A stretch of 64,000 bases of DNA, from NCBI RefSeq assembly GCF_902713425.1, contig NC_081223.1, positions 1,144,501 through 1,208,500 of the forward strand. The letters run 5' to 3'. The notes under the pieces were generated by a model. That model worked only from the letters and a program-made list of their open reading frames with translations. It ran no database searches and was not told where the DNA came from. Origin of the DNA: Acipenser ruthenus. Taxonomy: Eukaryota; Chordata; Actinopteri; Acipenseriformes; Acipenseridae. This document shows, one piece after another, positions 10,423 through 21,498 of the stretch (positions are counted from its first letter, which is position 1; the number at the start of each line of letters is the position of its first letter). A program made the position numbers and the translations under genes.

Positions 10423-10988
10423 TGTCACGGGTGACGAATGTGTTGATTATTATTTTATTCAGTATTATCACTTATGATTTTTGAATTTTAATTGGATTGG
10501 TTTTCCTTTTTTTGCACAGTTTGTTTATTTGAATTATTGTTTTATTTTTGAGCGTTAGATGCATTTTAATGTGTATTTATTCACTTAACCATACGTCATC
10601 CACTCTCTGGTCCAGACCTCCTCCTAGGGCTCCTGTCCAGATGCCTGTTTGGGCAGCCCTCTCCATATGGTGCTGCGCTTCAGCTGAAGGCCTCAGGAGA
10701 GATCCTGATATCCTGACATAAACCACGAACGCAAAGGTTCTTGTCAGTACCTCTTTTCAAATGTCTTCAATCACCAAGTTCCGCAGTCCTCCCAGAGTGA
10801 GTCCACGAAAAAAATAACAAAACGAAACTGACACTGTCCGTGCACAAAAAAACCCCAGCCGCTCACTGTCTAATCTCGTCCTCTTTATTTTCGTTTACTT
10901 CCCTCGGCTTCTCCCTCTTTCCTATTCCGGTATCTCCTAGTTCCATGCTCCCAGTCTCTTAGTTCCTCACCCTTTTTATACCTCAAAG

Positions 10989-13908
10989 CCCACCGTGGGT
11001 GTCTTCAAAGTGTGGGATCGGCAGCCTAAACAAAAAAAAAAATGGTCAGCGGAACATCCTTCAAAGAAGTTCTTGAAAAAGGTGAGTAGATAAAATGTTA
11101 CTGATATAACTTTCTATAATTCCAAATAATCTTTTATAATCTTTCTGTATGGTTGCAATGGGTGGACGGGTGGTGTAATTAACTACATTCCACTTATATT
11201 TTACAGTCTGTTATAGAAATTTTAAGGCAGTGTTGGGATGATTCATTATTCTGTAGTTGAATTGGCTGGTGGCACAAAATGGAGCATGGATCTAACAACA
11301 GCTGAAAAGATTCAAAATAGAATGAAAAAGTCAAATAGGTTGAATGGCTGTCTGTTGTTCTTGCCATTTCTTATTTTGTTATGTATAAATCTAAATGATC
11401 AATTATTGATAACCTTTTCAGGTTCACAAAAACTTGGCCTTCCAAAAAAGGGGCATATACTGGTCCTGGAAACTGACGGAACTGAGATTGATGATGACGA
11501 AATCTTATTGGAGATGCAATCAGAATCTTTAATAATACTGATGGAAGGAGAGAGCTGGATCCCACAGATACCCATAGAAGAACAAGTGAGCATAACATCA
11601 ATTGAGCAGAAGTCTGATTCCGAAAAAATAAATGAAATCATATCCCTTGACTCCGCAGCATACATGGAATCTTTTGCAAATCGGAGTAAGTACCTGTTTA
11701 TGTTTATTTTTTTCTTGTTGCTCATCAGTTTAATTTTGTTGCACATTATTAAGATTGCACTCTTTATCAATGAATGTCAGCCTCAGACTTAATTATTTTT
11801 TGTTTTGTATTATTATTTGTTATTATACTCTACAGGATGTTCAACAGTGGATGACAGAACCCCTCTGCCTCCATTTTCTGACCTGGTGCATAGAAGTCTT
11901 CTGGCTGGCAATTCAAGAGGGATATGGCATAAAATGGTTGCTGAAGCATCTAATTATTACCTGGCTAATTATCCCAGCCCAAGTGACAGGCCATTGGAAA
12001 AAAGCTGTATAGCAAATACCCATGCATTAAGCATGAAGGGAATGAACCGTGGGTAAGATGGAATTCAAGTATGCAAAACAATACATTGGGAATTGAAGCT
12101 TGCCATTTCTTTCTGAAACTTGATGTATTTATTCACAATTATTGTTTTCACCTCTTGTTCTTTTGTAGTCCTTATTTTCTAAGTGCCTCAGTCAGAAGAT
12201 GAGGCACATGAGGTGGTCTTTAAAAAGGAAAAACCTGCCCATTGACTCCAGTTCGGCACCAATTATGGCAAAGAAAGCCCAGGTACCTACCATACAGAGG
12301 CCTGAAGAACGGCCCGATGAAGAATACGACCGCCATGTCGAAGAATTAAGAAAAGAATTTGACAAAAATAAGCCTGATGACAATCACACAGACATTCTTC
12401 TTAAAGAAACGTTTGGCAATCGTCGATTGTGGCTGACCACTCTTCCAGCTGGAAGAATTAAAACAATTGTTGAAGTTTACCCTTGTTTTGAATGGGGACA
12501 ATTTGTAAGTATCTGTTTATTTACTCATGTTATTGTAAAGTTATAGAGGGCATACTACAATTCACCTGCTTACAGTTAACTGCATTATTATTTTCCTTCT
12601 ACAGTCTCATCAAACAGTCAATATTACTGATCACTAAAATAAAATTCAAATTGTGGTTGTGAATGTTGGATTAAAGGTTGCGATTTGCTTTAATCCAATC
12701 CAAGTACAGTTATTATGATGATGATATACAGAAACTCATTTTGTGACATTTATTTTACTTTATTTTTTATTCATTTTAAGTAAATATTTATTTTTAATGT
12801 AATGTCAACCATTTTCTAAAACTGTTATCTGACAGCATAGGTCCTGGGTTTATAAATTCTAGTTCAACATTCCTGCGTTGGAGGTATTATTTTTTTTTTT
12901 TTTTTTTTTTTTTTCAACTTCATACTTGTGCATGTGTTTTTCTATTAGGTAATGGGTGAATTTGCAATGGTCCTTGGAAGTACATGATTTGAAACATTGT
13001 GCAAAAGGGCTGAACAGGTTAGGACGGTCTCTGAGTTACTGATTGGATCCAAGAAAGAGGTGAGGAAATAAACGATCACAAAACACATTGTATTCTTGTG
13101 AATGACTTGTGGCTTTGCCAGCTGGAAACGCACGAAGGTAACAAACAAAAAGAGCAACAACCCTCCTCCCTCTCCCCCTTCACACCCCGCCACTGTACAA
13201 AGCAATTACTTATACAAAGGTCATTACCCCCACCCCATTTTTCTTTTCAGGGAGATCTCAGAATGCTACCTGTAATTCAGCTCATTGAAGAAAAAACTAA
13301 ATTTGATGAAGGAAAGGGGAAAAAGTCAGTTTCGGTCATCACTGTATATGAGGTAATTATACTAAATAACATTAATCAAAATGTTTGGGAGTGGGGGGGC
13401 ACCCATTGACTCGGCTTCAAACAAGATGTCCTCTTACTGTCATTCAAGCATAATTATATTGGCTTATATAATGCTAACTATTGACACAGTAAATTTAAAA
13501 TTAAATTAAATGTATCTAGCAAAGTACAATAAAAATGTTATATTTTATATATTTATATTATTTTGTCATCATTTCATTATGTTATATTTTTCAGGATATA
13601 TCTACAAGTGAACTTGACAAGTACCTGAAAACCACACAAGAACCACCGCATCTTGTTCTTTGTGTTGCAAAGAACACCCTCCAGGAAGCTGTAATAGTAA
13701 GGATACTGTTGCGATATTTTGCCAAGCAAAAACTGTATTAGATGCTGTGCTTGTTCTCCTGGGAATGTACTATGCCTTCCACCTGCAGTACCCCAAAGTT
13801 TATTCGCAGGTGCTTGGATTCCTGCAGCAATATATATTGGGAGACCCATTTACTGGATGCAAATCCCATGAATACAGATTTTTTGCAAAAGGGTTCAATG
13901 ATTAAATT
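10989..13908 (+). pseudogene. CIDE-N-domain multi-exon gene, broken copy 2
   Basis: Exons: up to 11081, 11422-11685, 11836-12052, 12192-12504, 12949-13059, 13251-13352 and 13595 to about 13905. The CIDE-N domain is split by an intron at VLEK|GSQKLGLP as in copy 1. This copy keeps the exon at 13251-13352 (GDLRMLPVIQLIEEKTKF) with a good TTTTTCTTTTCAG acceptor, which copy 1 lost. It shares the 11-A run and the in-frame TGA in exon 12949-13059. In the last exon GTAGGAGAT of copy 1 is GTAAGGAT here, a net -1 shift, and one GAA codon is missing. Both copies therefore look dead, with shared older lesions and private newer ones. Coordinates of the first exon are approximate. Confidence 0.7.
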
Positions 13909-14276
13909 AGTGAATTACAACAATAACATTCTTACATAATTGTAAATATCTGTAAATAAATTAAATAATTATTTGTTAAATCTGAATTTCATGTAGTAAG
14001 GTAGTATGTTTTTATTGTGTATTTAAATAATTTATTTGAGGGAGTGGACATATACAGTATTCTATTTGATGTTTTAGATGTTTTAAATACAATCTATATA
14101 TGTATATAGGTGTAACAGATTTTATTCTTCAAATTGTAAATATTTATTACAATTCAAATACTTGTTACTATTGCAATAGATTTTTTGTTTAAAAAAGTTT
14201 TTGGCTTAACTTTGAAATATGCAATAAATAAAAGTAAGTTGTTTAATTTGTGTCTTTTTGTATTGTAAAAATAAGA
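13909..14276. other. 3' flank of CIDE-N copy 2
   Basis: AT-rich flank matching 5253-5850 but without the 227-bp insertion; the empty site is at about 14,088-14,104. No gene seen. Confidence 0.55.
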
Positions 14277-14455
14277 AAGCATTTACGTGTTTAGATCTTA
14301 AACACCTGTAGATTTGTAAACGTGTTCAGGTGTTTAAAAAGTGTTAGAGCGAATAAACATGTTCACGTGTTTATTACTTAAACACCTTAACGCGTTTATA
14401 TTCTAAACATGTTTATAAAGTAAACGCCTTGACGCGTTTAAAAAGTGTTACAGAT
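14277..14455. repeat. Cluster of imperfect 20-bp palindromes (unit 2)
   Basis: Same array of TAAAC-N10-GTTTA palindromes as 5855-6008, unchanged by eye. Confidence 0.8.
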
Positions 14456-14536
14456 AAGTGTTTATGAATGTTCCAAACTTACACATGGTTTTAGAGTGTA
14501 GCTACTGTTGCATGTAAATGAGTTTGATAATCACCT

Positions 14537-14608
14537 TCCCATATGGTCTAGCGGTTAGGATTCCTGGTTTTCACCCAGGTGGCCCGGGTTTGACTCCTGG
14601 TATGGGAG
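14537..14608 (+). tRNA. tRNA-Glu(TTC), degenerate copy, unit 2
   Basis: The acceptor TCCCATA/TATGGGA and anticodon TTC are kept. The discriminator is G instead of A, the T-loop reads GGGTTTGACTCC so the universal TTC of the B box is lost, and the T-stem has CCGGG opposite CCTGG. It is probably a pseudogene in progress. Confidence 0.75.
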
Positions 14609-14930
14609 CGTCTTTGTTTTTGTCATTTTGTTACAGAACTGTGGTCATGTGTAATGTGTTTTCATTATGATAATAAAGCTACAGTTATAAAATAAAAAAG
14701 TATTTAAAAAAAACCTACAGTTACTTGAGGTATATATATATATATATATACATATACACAGAATGGTACAAATGTAACTGACTCTATTCACATTCCCATC
14801 GCGTGGAACCATTGCAGTTTGTTTTTAAATTATATTAATCCCTGGTCAAGACAAAGTCTTTCTGGGGTGGGATGATCATTAGATTGTGGATGTAAGGTCT
14901 CCGGTCCCATCGTATAAGCAAGATAGTTTA

Positions 14931-15202
14931 TTTATTTTATTTATTTATTTCTTAGCAGACGCCCTTATCCAGGGTGACTTACAATTGTTACAAGATATCA
15001 CATTATACATTATTTCACATTATACAGATTTCACATTATTTTTACATACAATTACCCTTTTATACAGTTGGGTTTTTAATGGAGCAATCTAAGTAAAGTA
15101 CCTTGCTCAAGGGTACAACAGCAGTGTCCCCCACTGGGGATTGAACCCACAACCCTCCGGTCAAGAGTCCAGAGCCCTAACCACTACTCCACACTGCTGC
15201 CC
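14931..15202 (-). mobile_element. tRNA-derived SINE, minus strand
   Basis: Reading on the minus strand: GTGTGGAGTAGTGGTTAGGG (A-box-like) and GTTGTGGGTTCAATCCCC (B box), a body with ACCTTGAGCAAGGTACTTTA, then the tail AGTCACCCTGGATAAGGGCG followed by TCTGCTAAGAAA and (AAAT)n. Related copies are at 47,575-47,795 and 63,791-63,901. It is absent from unit 1 at about 6,480, so it inserted after the duplication. Confidence 0.85.
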
Positions 15203-15259
15203 TAAATACATACACATTTATTTATGTTTCTGTTGTTGGTAAATTAACACACTACAATA

Positions 15260-15500
15260 GGAGGTTGTGGTCCAGTGGTTAAAGAAAAGGGCTTATAACC
15301 AGGAGGTCCCTGGTTCAAATCCCACCTCAGCCACTGACTCATTGTGTGATCCTGAGCAAGTCACTTAACATACTTGTGCTCCGTCTTTCAGATGAGATGT
15401 AATTGTAAGTGACTCAGCTGATGCATAGTTCACACACCCTAGTCTCTGTAAGTCGCTTTGGATAAAGGCGTCTGCTAAATAAACAAATACTACTACTACT
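15260..15500 (+). mobile_element. tRNA-derived SINE, second type, plus strand
   Basis: The head GTTGTGGTCCAGTGGTTAAA has an A-box; the B box is CCTGGTTCAAATCCC. The tail AAGTCGCTTTGGATAAAGGC followed by GTCTGCTAAATAA and (TAC)n is the L2-type 3' end shared by many fish SINEs. It is absent from unit 1 at the corresponding site near 6,530. It differs from the 14,931 SINE in the body but shares the end motif, so both may use the same LINE machinery. Confidence 0.82.
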
Positions 15501-15564
15501 TATTGCATGCTTTCATGTCACACTGTGCACTCTAACATTGCATCACAAGCATGCAGTACGCCAG

Positions 15565-15636
15565 GACTTCGTGGCGCAACGGTAGCACGTCTGACTCCAG
15601 CTCAAAAGGTTGTGTGTTCAAATCACGTCGAGGTCA
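15565..15636 (+). tRNA. tRNA-Trp(CCA), degenerate copy, unit 2
   Basis: 72 nt with acceptor GACTTCG/CGAGGTC and anticodon CCA. The anticodon stem is damaged (TCTGA opposite CTCAA), and GTTGCG is GTTGTG before the T-arm, breaking a T-stem pair. Probably a weak or dead copy. Confidence 0.75.
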
Positions 15637-18540
15637 AAGCCGTCTTTATTTCTATTCCACTCTATTTCATTTTTTTTAACGTGTTTGAATTTGAATGTTT
15701 CCGTACATTTATTTATACAATTTAGCCCACACAACATATTGATTACATAGCGACAAACAAATTACTTCCTGGGGGGGCAGTTCAGTTTCAATCAAGTTCC
15801 AGTCTCTCTGCCATTATCTTGCGCTGCTGTGTTTGGTCAGGTAAAAAGGGCGTGACCAGAGCGGTATGGGCAATCCCGTTAGGTAGCTTGCATGTCAATC
15901 TCTCCTTCTTTTCTATTTATACACCCAGCACTGCTTCTGTCCTTCGTCTGTGTTTGTTTTTGGTCTGTGTTTGTTTTTTGTTGTTCGCTCCTTTCACTGC
16001 AGGTCATTTCTCTGCTCAGCACTGGTAGACAGTATCAGCTATTTTCCTACCTGCTCAGGTGATTCTTTTCATCATTCAGCTTTTGTATTTTTCTGCAGGA
16101 GCTCCATCGTTAGTCTTCTCTGCTCCATCCAGTCTCCAGCTCGGCTACAGCGCCGTTCAAAGCGCAGCGTCATTCTCAGCTTGCTCTGCGTTTTCATCAG
16201 AAAGACTGTTCCGACGTCACCGCTGCACTGCAACTCTTTCACACCGGCGCCTCACAGACCATGGTTACCACGGCAACGCCTCATCTCGTGACTACTGGGA
16301 GTGGTAAGTTGCCATGGCGACCAGGCAGCTTTAACAGGCAACGCGAGCCTGTGCCTCACTACTGCAATCTTCTGGCTCCTGTTGCTGCGCTTTTGCAACA
16401 TGAGAGCTTCAACTCGCCGAATTATGACATCTAAATACTGCAGGCTCCTCTTCTAGACCTGCGTTAACTTACTTATATCATCACTAACTGTTCTAAAGCA
16501 AATGTTTTATACATAGACGAGGATTTTAATCACATTAACAAAATATATGCTACCCTGCTTCACTGAAGACAATAGTTTCAATTCCAATCACAACCTCTAG
16601 ATGGCAGCATAACACCACAAACTACATAATTTAAGATGATTTGCTATCGCTGCGAATCTAGCACGCTCCAAACTTTCTATCAATTCCTGCAGTTTCTTGT
16701 CACTCCGCGGGATTCTCAGTTCCGTCCTGCCTCAACCTCTTTTGCTACATTATATTAACTTGAATTTTTAAAATCCAAACCCCTCCCCTTGAGGACCTCG
16801 TCATGAAGCCAAGCTTATCAGCTTTCTGAGATGTTAAGAATCCACCGTCAGATTAATTTACAGCTTCCCTGCATCAGGCCATTCCTGCAACCTTCTTGTT
16901 CCCAGATTTGCACTTCCTCATTTGCCCCCAACTTCATCAAGGCACTTAATACAACTTTCAAAGTCCATTTCATTCAATTTGAGCTTCCAGGCACATACGG
17001 AAACTATGTGCTACGATTATCAACATTTCAGTCAAAGCGTCCTCCTACACTGCAATAGACAATACACTCTTAGACTGCTCCTGATCAAATCAATAGGTTT
17101 TGCAGCAGCCTCCGAGCAACGCATTCCCATCCTCTCAGGTTCTGCAGCGGCCTCAGATCTATGCATTCTTCATCTCTGCCCAAAGGCAGCCCCATCGCCG
17201 ACATCATCTTAACCGCCTTAACTCTCAAATACCAATTTCCACTGCATTCAGCAGCTCTGCTCTCTACAGCAGGCCACTGCACACTACTGACAGCATTCCA
17301 TCGTCTACTCCCTCAGATCTCTGCCCGTTCAGCAGATCTCACCTCTACTGTTAATATCCCCTCATTAAAGCAAATCTCGGCTCCCTCTTCAGATCTGTTC
17401 CTATTGCAGCATACAAAGTTGCTTTAGTTTACTGTTTAAATCTGCAACTGCTCTCCTCCAGAGCATCCAACGCTCCAGCTTTCCTCCAATACCTGGATCG
17501 TATATACGGCGCGCTTGATTTCCTCAGCAATTTAGCCTCTTGTCCGCTCATCCTCTCAGATACTACAAGCTCTAATACATGGTACGAGACTGGAAATCTG
17601 CTTTGATTTATGATTTAAGGAGTTCCACTATTAGGAGAATGACTGACTGGAGTTGTGAAACCCAAACCTCTGATTACAAGTTCACCTTTTCCAGTCCAAA
17701 CAGACATTATTTATTGCTTAGCAGACATGATGGTAGCAAACCGATCGATCCCGTATTAACTAATACAGGATGGTCGGCATAGCCACACCCTCTGCTGTTC
17801 AACTACATACAACACTCTCCTGCCTTCTGCAATCTGCTCATCACTACATGGCCACACCCTTAGCCCTAGCGACCAAATCTTCATTTATCACTGGATGGAA
17901 AACATTCACAACTTTCTGCACTCAAATCAAAATACATCCCATTCCGATTTAATGAACAGCGGATTCTAGCCTCCATCGCCCAAGCAAGGGATTCTCTTCA
18001 CTTAGCCCCTACTACCGTTAAAGCCTACATCTCTGGAATTCAGTATTTCTGCCGCCTCATCTCCGTCCCTTCTCTAACACTCCTATCCATCCCATCAGTT
18101 TGCTGACACTCAGAGAGATCCTCAAGAGCCCCCCCTCCCTGCTGCTCCCTCCTGGCTCCCTATATCAATAGACATCCTTCACTCTTTAATCTCTGCCCTC
18201 AGAAAAGGCTGCTCTGTCTATTCAATGACCTGACCATGGAAGTACTATGTTTAACTGCTCTTGTGAAGCACTTCCTCTGCAGGACTCCTGAAGGAACAGT
18301 GTGCACCCTGTGACCTTATCATGACAGCATCAGTGATTTACCAGTGGGAAAAAGGACATCAAGGGGAATCCAATGAATAGACTCGGAACGTTAAGCCATT
18401 TCAACCATGAGGTCTTGTGAACCATTCCGTGCACCCAGATACTGGACTTTGGCCAGCTGTAGTAATTTTACTACAGAATACTACACCTTGCAGTTAAAAA
18501 AAAAAAAACATGCCGTTAAACATTGTATTTTCTCAAATGA
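15637..18540 (+). mobile_element. Decayed tyrosine-recombinase-type element, unit 2
   Basis: From about 15,770 there is a GC-richer promoter-like block (TTTATACACCCAGCACTGC), then about 2 kb of mixed sequence. Between 17,770 and 18,110 translated pieces such as SFITGWKTFTTFCTQ and APTTVKAYISGIQYFCRLI match the N-terminal SAM-like segment of tyrosine recombinases in Crypton- or DIRS/Ngaro-like elements. The element is broken and lacks the catalytic half. The same sequence is in unit 3 (23,870-25,730). The family choice is uncertain. Confidence 0.45.
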
Positions 18541-18589
18541 CAAATTAATAGCTCAGTTTGGTTAGAGTATAAGAAACTTCCACTAATCA

Positions 18590-18662
18590 GCCCGGCTAGC
18601 TCAGTCGGTAGCGCATGAGACTCTTAATCTCAGGGTCATAGGTTCGAGCCCCACGTTGCGCG
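18590..18662 (+). tRNA. tRNA-Lys(CTT), isolated copy
   Basis: 73 nt; anticodon CTT; D-stem with GCGC instead of GAGC; acceptor GCCCGGC against GTTGCGC leaves a C-C mismatch at pair 3. The T-arm is intact and a T-run lies at 18,666-18,670. The flank that follows matches the other Lys copies for about 100 bp and then diverges. Confidence 0.85.
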
Positions 18663-19000
18663 TCCTTTTTAAATACAAATTGAAGATGTTTCTTCGAGGC
18701 AACGGAGCAAAGTCTGATTATGTTCACATTGTATACAGTATTATAACAAATTACTTATTGGTCATTGTCATATAGCAATTGCTATTGTAAAATGCGTGCA
18801 TCGTTTATAGCTATAACAATATTGAAATAAATAATCTTACTTGTTTGGGTTGGCTTCAATCCGTTTCTTTTTTTACAGTTGTCATTACATCATTCATGGA
18901 GTAACAGTTGGTATGTGCGTAATAAACCCAATCAGCCCTTGATACAATAGACAACCCTATCCCTCTCATGCATGAATTATGGTAACCTTAAACAGGATTT
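18663..19000. other. Spacer, no gene seen
   Basis: The first 100 bp match the 3' flank of other tRNA-Lys copies but stop before the tRNA-Leu remnant. The rest is unique AT-rich DNA. Confidence 0.5.
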
Positions 19001-19059
19001 TTTTCAAATGGTTTTTATTAGTCTTCAGGGCCTATAAAAACACAAAAAAAGTTTTGTTT

Positions 19060-20428
19060 TTTTTAGTACAGAATGTAAGAAGTTATACATGAGTCCACTT
19101 GACTGGACACCCTGCATGTGTAACATAACACACTGCCCTATTATATTGGAACAGCATATTAGGACTGAAAGTCTTTTTCTTTTATTTGGGAAGAAGTAGG
19201 CTAATACAAAATGCAAAACTAAATGTCTGATTCCATTCCTGATATGAATTCGAATGTTTTCTTATATTTTCTTTTTTTTTGCCAGAAACAAAAATGTCCT
19301 CAAATTTGAAAAAACAGATATATATTTTTTTATGCCCAAATATGGACGTATTCACCCAGAAACAAAAATGTCCTCAATGTTTGTAACAAAAGTGTCTTCA
19401 TTGTTGAAACAATAATCTTTTTTTACTTCAGTGTGTCATACACACCAAGTTACCATTCTTCCCTCTGTAGTGAACTGAATTTGGCTGATTTTAGCGCTGG
19501 GTGTGGAAGTTGGCAAAGCACCCAGGACACAATGACTCAAGACACTGAATGCAGATGTACTTAGTTTTCCGTGTACAAGCCTCATCATGGCACCTGTTAG
19601 CATTTTTTGCATCAGTTAGCTTTGGCCAGTGATTCCCCACTCCCTCAACTACTTCAGCATCATCCTCACTATCCTCATCTGTTTCACTGCTGCTACGTGT
19701 GCTCCCTGCTTCCTCTCCCTGCGTGTCTGGCTGCCATTCCCCATCACCACTATCACTTGATTGTGATGGAATCTCCTCTACTACCCTGGAGCTCGATGCT
19801 CTTGATGTCTGGCTAAGAAAATAACAATACTACTAATAAAACTGTGACTACTACCACACAGCTGCTGCGAATAATAATTATTCAGAAAATTCATTTTCAA
19901 TTAAAAAACAGTTGAGAGAAGATAACATGATCCAAATGAGCCTATTTATGGACCACACTGCAATATATAGCTCTTATAGGACAAAAAATATTTAGCATAG
20001 GCCTATAGAACAACATAGGCCTAATGTGCATTATGAATCTTAATAGTGCACGACGTCCACTTAAGTGGACATATGGTTTAACATAAACTGAAAAAAATAG
20101 TGACTATTAGAACAAAACATATACCATGTTATTCCCTAAACATGACTTTCTTTGAATATATTTTGTACCTGTTCTGCTCTTTTTGTGTAAAAGGATTTTA
20201 CAGAAATCCCTGAGGTGCTCGGTGCTGCTGAACTTTACTCTGCCATTGTACTGTCACCTTTATGATTTTTGTACTACCTATCAAATGCCACTAGATGGCA
20301 GGCGTTTTAATTTCGGTAGACGTCCACTGAAGAGGATACCATGCAGCAGTGATGTCGACAGAGTTTCTATAGGAGATAATCACTTAAAAATAGCTGTCCA
20401 CTGTAGTGACCTCTATGAGTGAAAGGGC
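19060..20428 (-). mobile_element. Decayed piggyBac-type transposon
   Basis: The piggyBac C-terminal exon lies at 19,491-19,812 on the minus strand (separate entry). Around it are repeated near-palindromic GTCCACTTNANTGGAC sites: 19,092-19,107 (GTCCACTTGACTGGAC), 20,049-20,066 and related GTCCACT at 20,321 and 20,397. Its possible 5' terminus reads CCCTTTCACTCATAGAGG on the minus strand at about 20,411-20,428. No TTAA target duplication was found, so the ends are provisional. Confidence 0.5.
19491..19812 (-). pseudogene. C-terminal exon of a piggyBac-like transposase
   Basis: On the minus strand a TTTTCTTAG acceptor opens a frame of about 107 codons ending in TAA at 19,491. It starts with a Ser/Glu/Asp-rich acidic linker (SSETDEDSEDDAEVVEGVG). 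It ends in a Cys-rich zinc-binding domain with C-H spacing CHDEACTRKTKY, CIQCLESLCPGCFANFHTQR. This layout (acidic stretch, then C-terminal C-x2-C...C-x2-C...H cluster) is typical of piggyBac and PGBD proteins, where it binds the terminal repeats. The DDD catalytic core is not present in the window, so this is an isolated exon. It could also be the last exon of a domesticated PGBD gene. Confidence 0.65.
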
Positions 20429-20597
20429 TAGTCTGTGCTGAAATAAATAATGCAGTTTTCTACTGTAACAAACGCAGCTTGTCAGGATTCTATTATGGTG
20501 TTTCCGAGCTGTTGAACGTTTCTCATCACAGGTTTACTGGATTGACAAAAAGGTGATTGCCAAAAAGAATGCTATCTCGAAACATTAGTCGTGTCAA

Positions 20598-20670
20598 GCC
20601 GAAATAGCTCAGTTGGGAGAGCGTTCGACTGAAGATCTAAAGGTCCCTGGTTCGATCCCGGGTTTCGGCA
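20598..20670 (+). tRNA. tRNA-Phe(GAA), unit 3
   Basis: 73-nt cloverleaf with acceptor GCCGAAA/TTTCGGC, discriminator A, anticodon GAA and intact T-arm. The anticodon stem TTCGA/TCTAA has a mismatch. TTTTG follows at 20,688-20,692. Confidence 0.92.
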
Positions 20671-20806
20671 AACAACAAGACGGTATTTGTTTTGTATTAT
20701 TTTGAACTAAAAAAAACAGAGCACATTTATTCTTCAGCGTAATTGGATGAAATTACAGCGTATCAGAGTGCCATTTTCTAATGTGATTAATAAATGCAAA
20801 AAGCAT

Positions 20807-20813
20807 CGTCCCT

Positions 20814-20874
<61 letters not shown>

Positions 20875-20880
20875 AGAGAC
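20807..20880 (-). tRNA. tRNA-Asn(GTT), unit 3, opposing strand
   Basis: 74 nt, same as the 8142-8215 copy by eye: acceptor GTCTCTG/CAGGGAC, anticodon GTT, intact T-arm, T-run just beyond on the minus strand. Confidence 0.95.
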
Positions 20881-21292
20881 CAACCTGTTAAGCCGCCAAA
20901 GCATACGGGAGTGATTAGCAAGGCGAGATGCTGCAGAACATGATCGAGGGAGCAGAACTCAGCAGAACCTGAGATCACATCTAAGATGAAAGCAACACGG
21001 GGCAGGAAAGTCTATGTAATCCATTATGGCAGCACAACATATGTCTTTTTTGTTAGATAACACCCTGGGAGACAACAGAGCAGTGTGTGTAAATAGCTAC
21101 AATGGAAACCATATACTTACGACTTAATTTTGATACAGAACTGTGGTCATGTGTAATCTGTTTTCATTATGATAATAAAGCTACAGTTCAGTGGATTATA
21201 TTTGGAATCTTTGGTTCTGTCATTCACTTTCTCAAATAAGATGACAAATTAATAGCTCAGTTGGTTACAGTGAAAGTACCATGCACCAGTCA

Positions 21293-21365
21293 GCCCGGCT
21301 AGCTCAGTCGGTAGAGCATGAGACTCTTAATCTCAGGGTCGTGGGTTCGAGCCCCACGTTGGTCG
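21293..21365 (+). tRNA. tRNA-Lys(CTT), unit 3
   Basis: This has the best-preserved D-arm of the Lys set (GAGCATGAG). Anticodon CTT, intact T-arm. The acceptor 3' strand is GTTGGTC, giving a C-T mismatch at pair 2. T-run at 21,369-21,373. Confidence 0.92.
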
Positions 21366-21468
21366 TCCTTTTTAAATACAAATTGAAGATGTTTCTTCGA
21401 GACAACGGAGCAATGTCTGATTCTGTTCACATTGTGTACAGTATTGCAACAAAATTACTTATTGAATA

Positions 21469-21498
21469 GAGGCGTGGGTTCAAATCCCACTTCTAACA
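21469..21498 (+). pseudogene. 3' remnant of tRNA-Leu (unit 3)
   Basis: Third copy of the truncated tRNA-Leu 3' end, same context as 186-215. Confidence 0.72.

Larger units (their letters stand above)
8622..16310. repeat. tRNA-array unit 2
   Basis: A copy of unit 1 from its first base, with an offset of 8621 then 8622 after a 1-bp indel. It keeps Lys, the Penelope-like fragment, the CIDE-N gene, Glu and Trp. It lacks the Phe/Asn end, because sequence after about 16,280 continues into a recombinase-like element absent from unit 1. Two SINEs inserted between Glu and Trp are absent from unit 1. Confidence 0.9.

Noticed and set aside
21281-21469. 62-codon frame with RLAQSVEHETLNLRVVGSSP
   Set aside because: This is the well-known spurious protein read through a tRNA-Lys gene.
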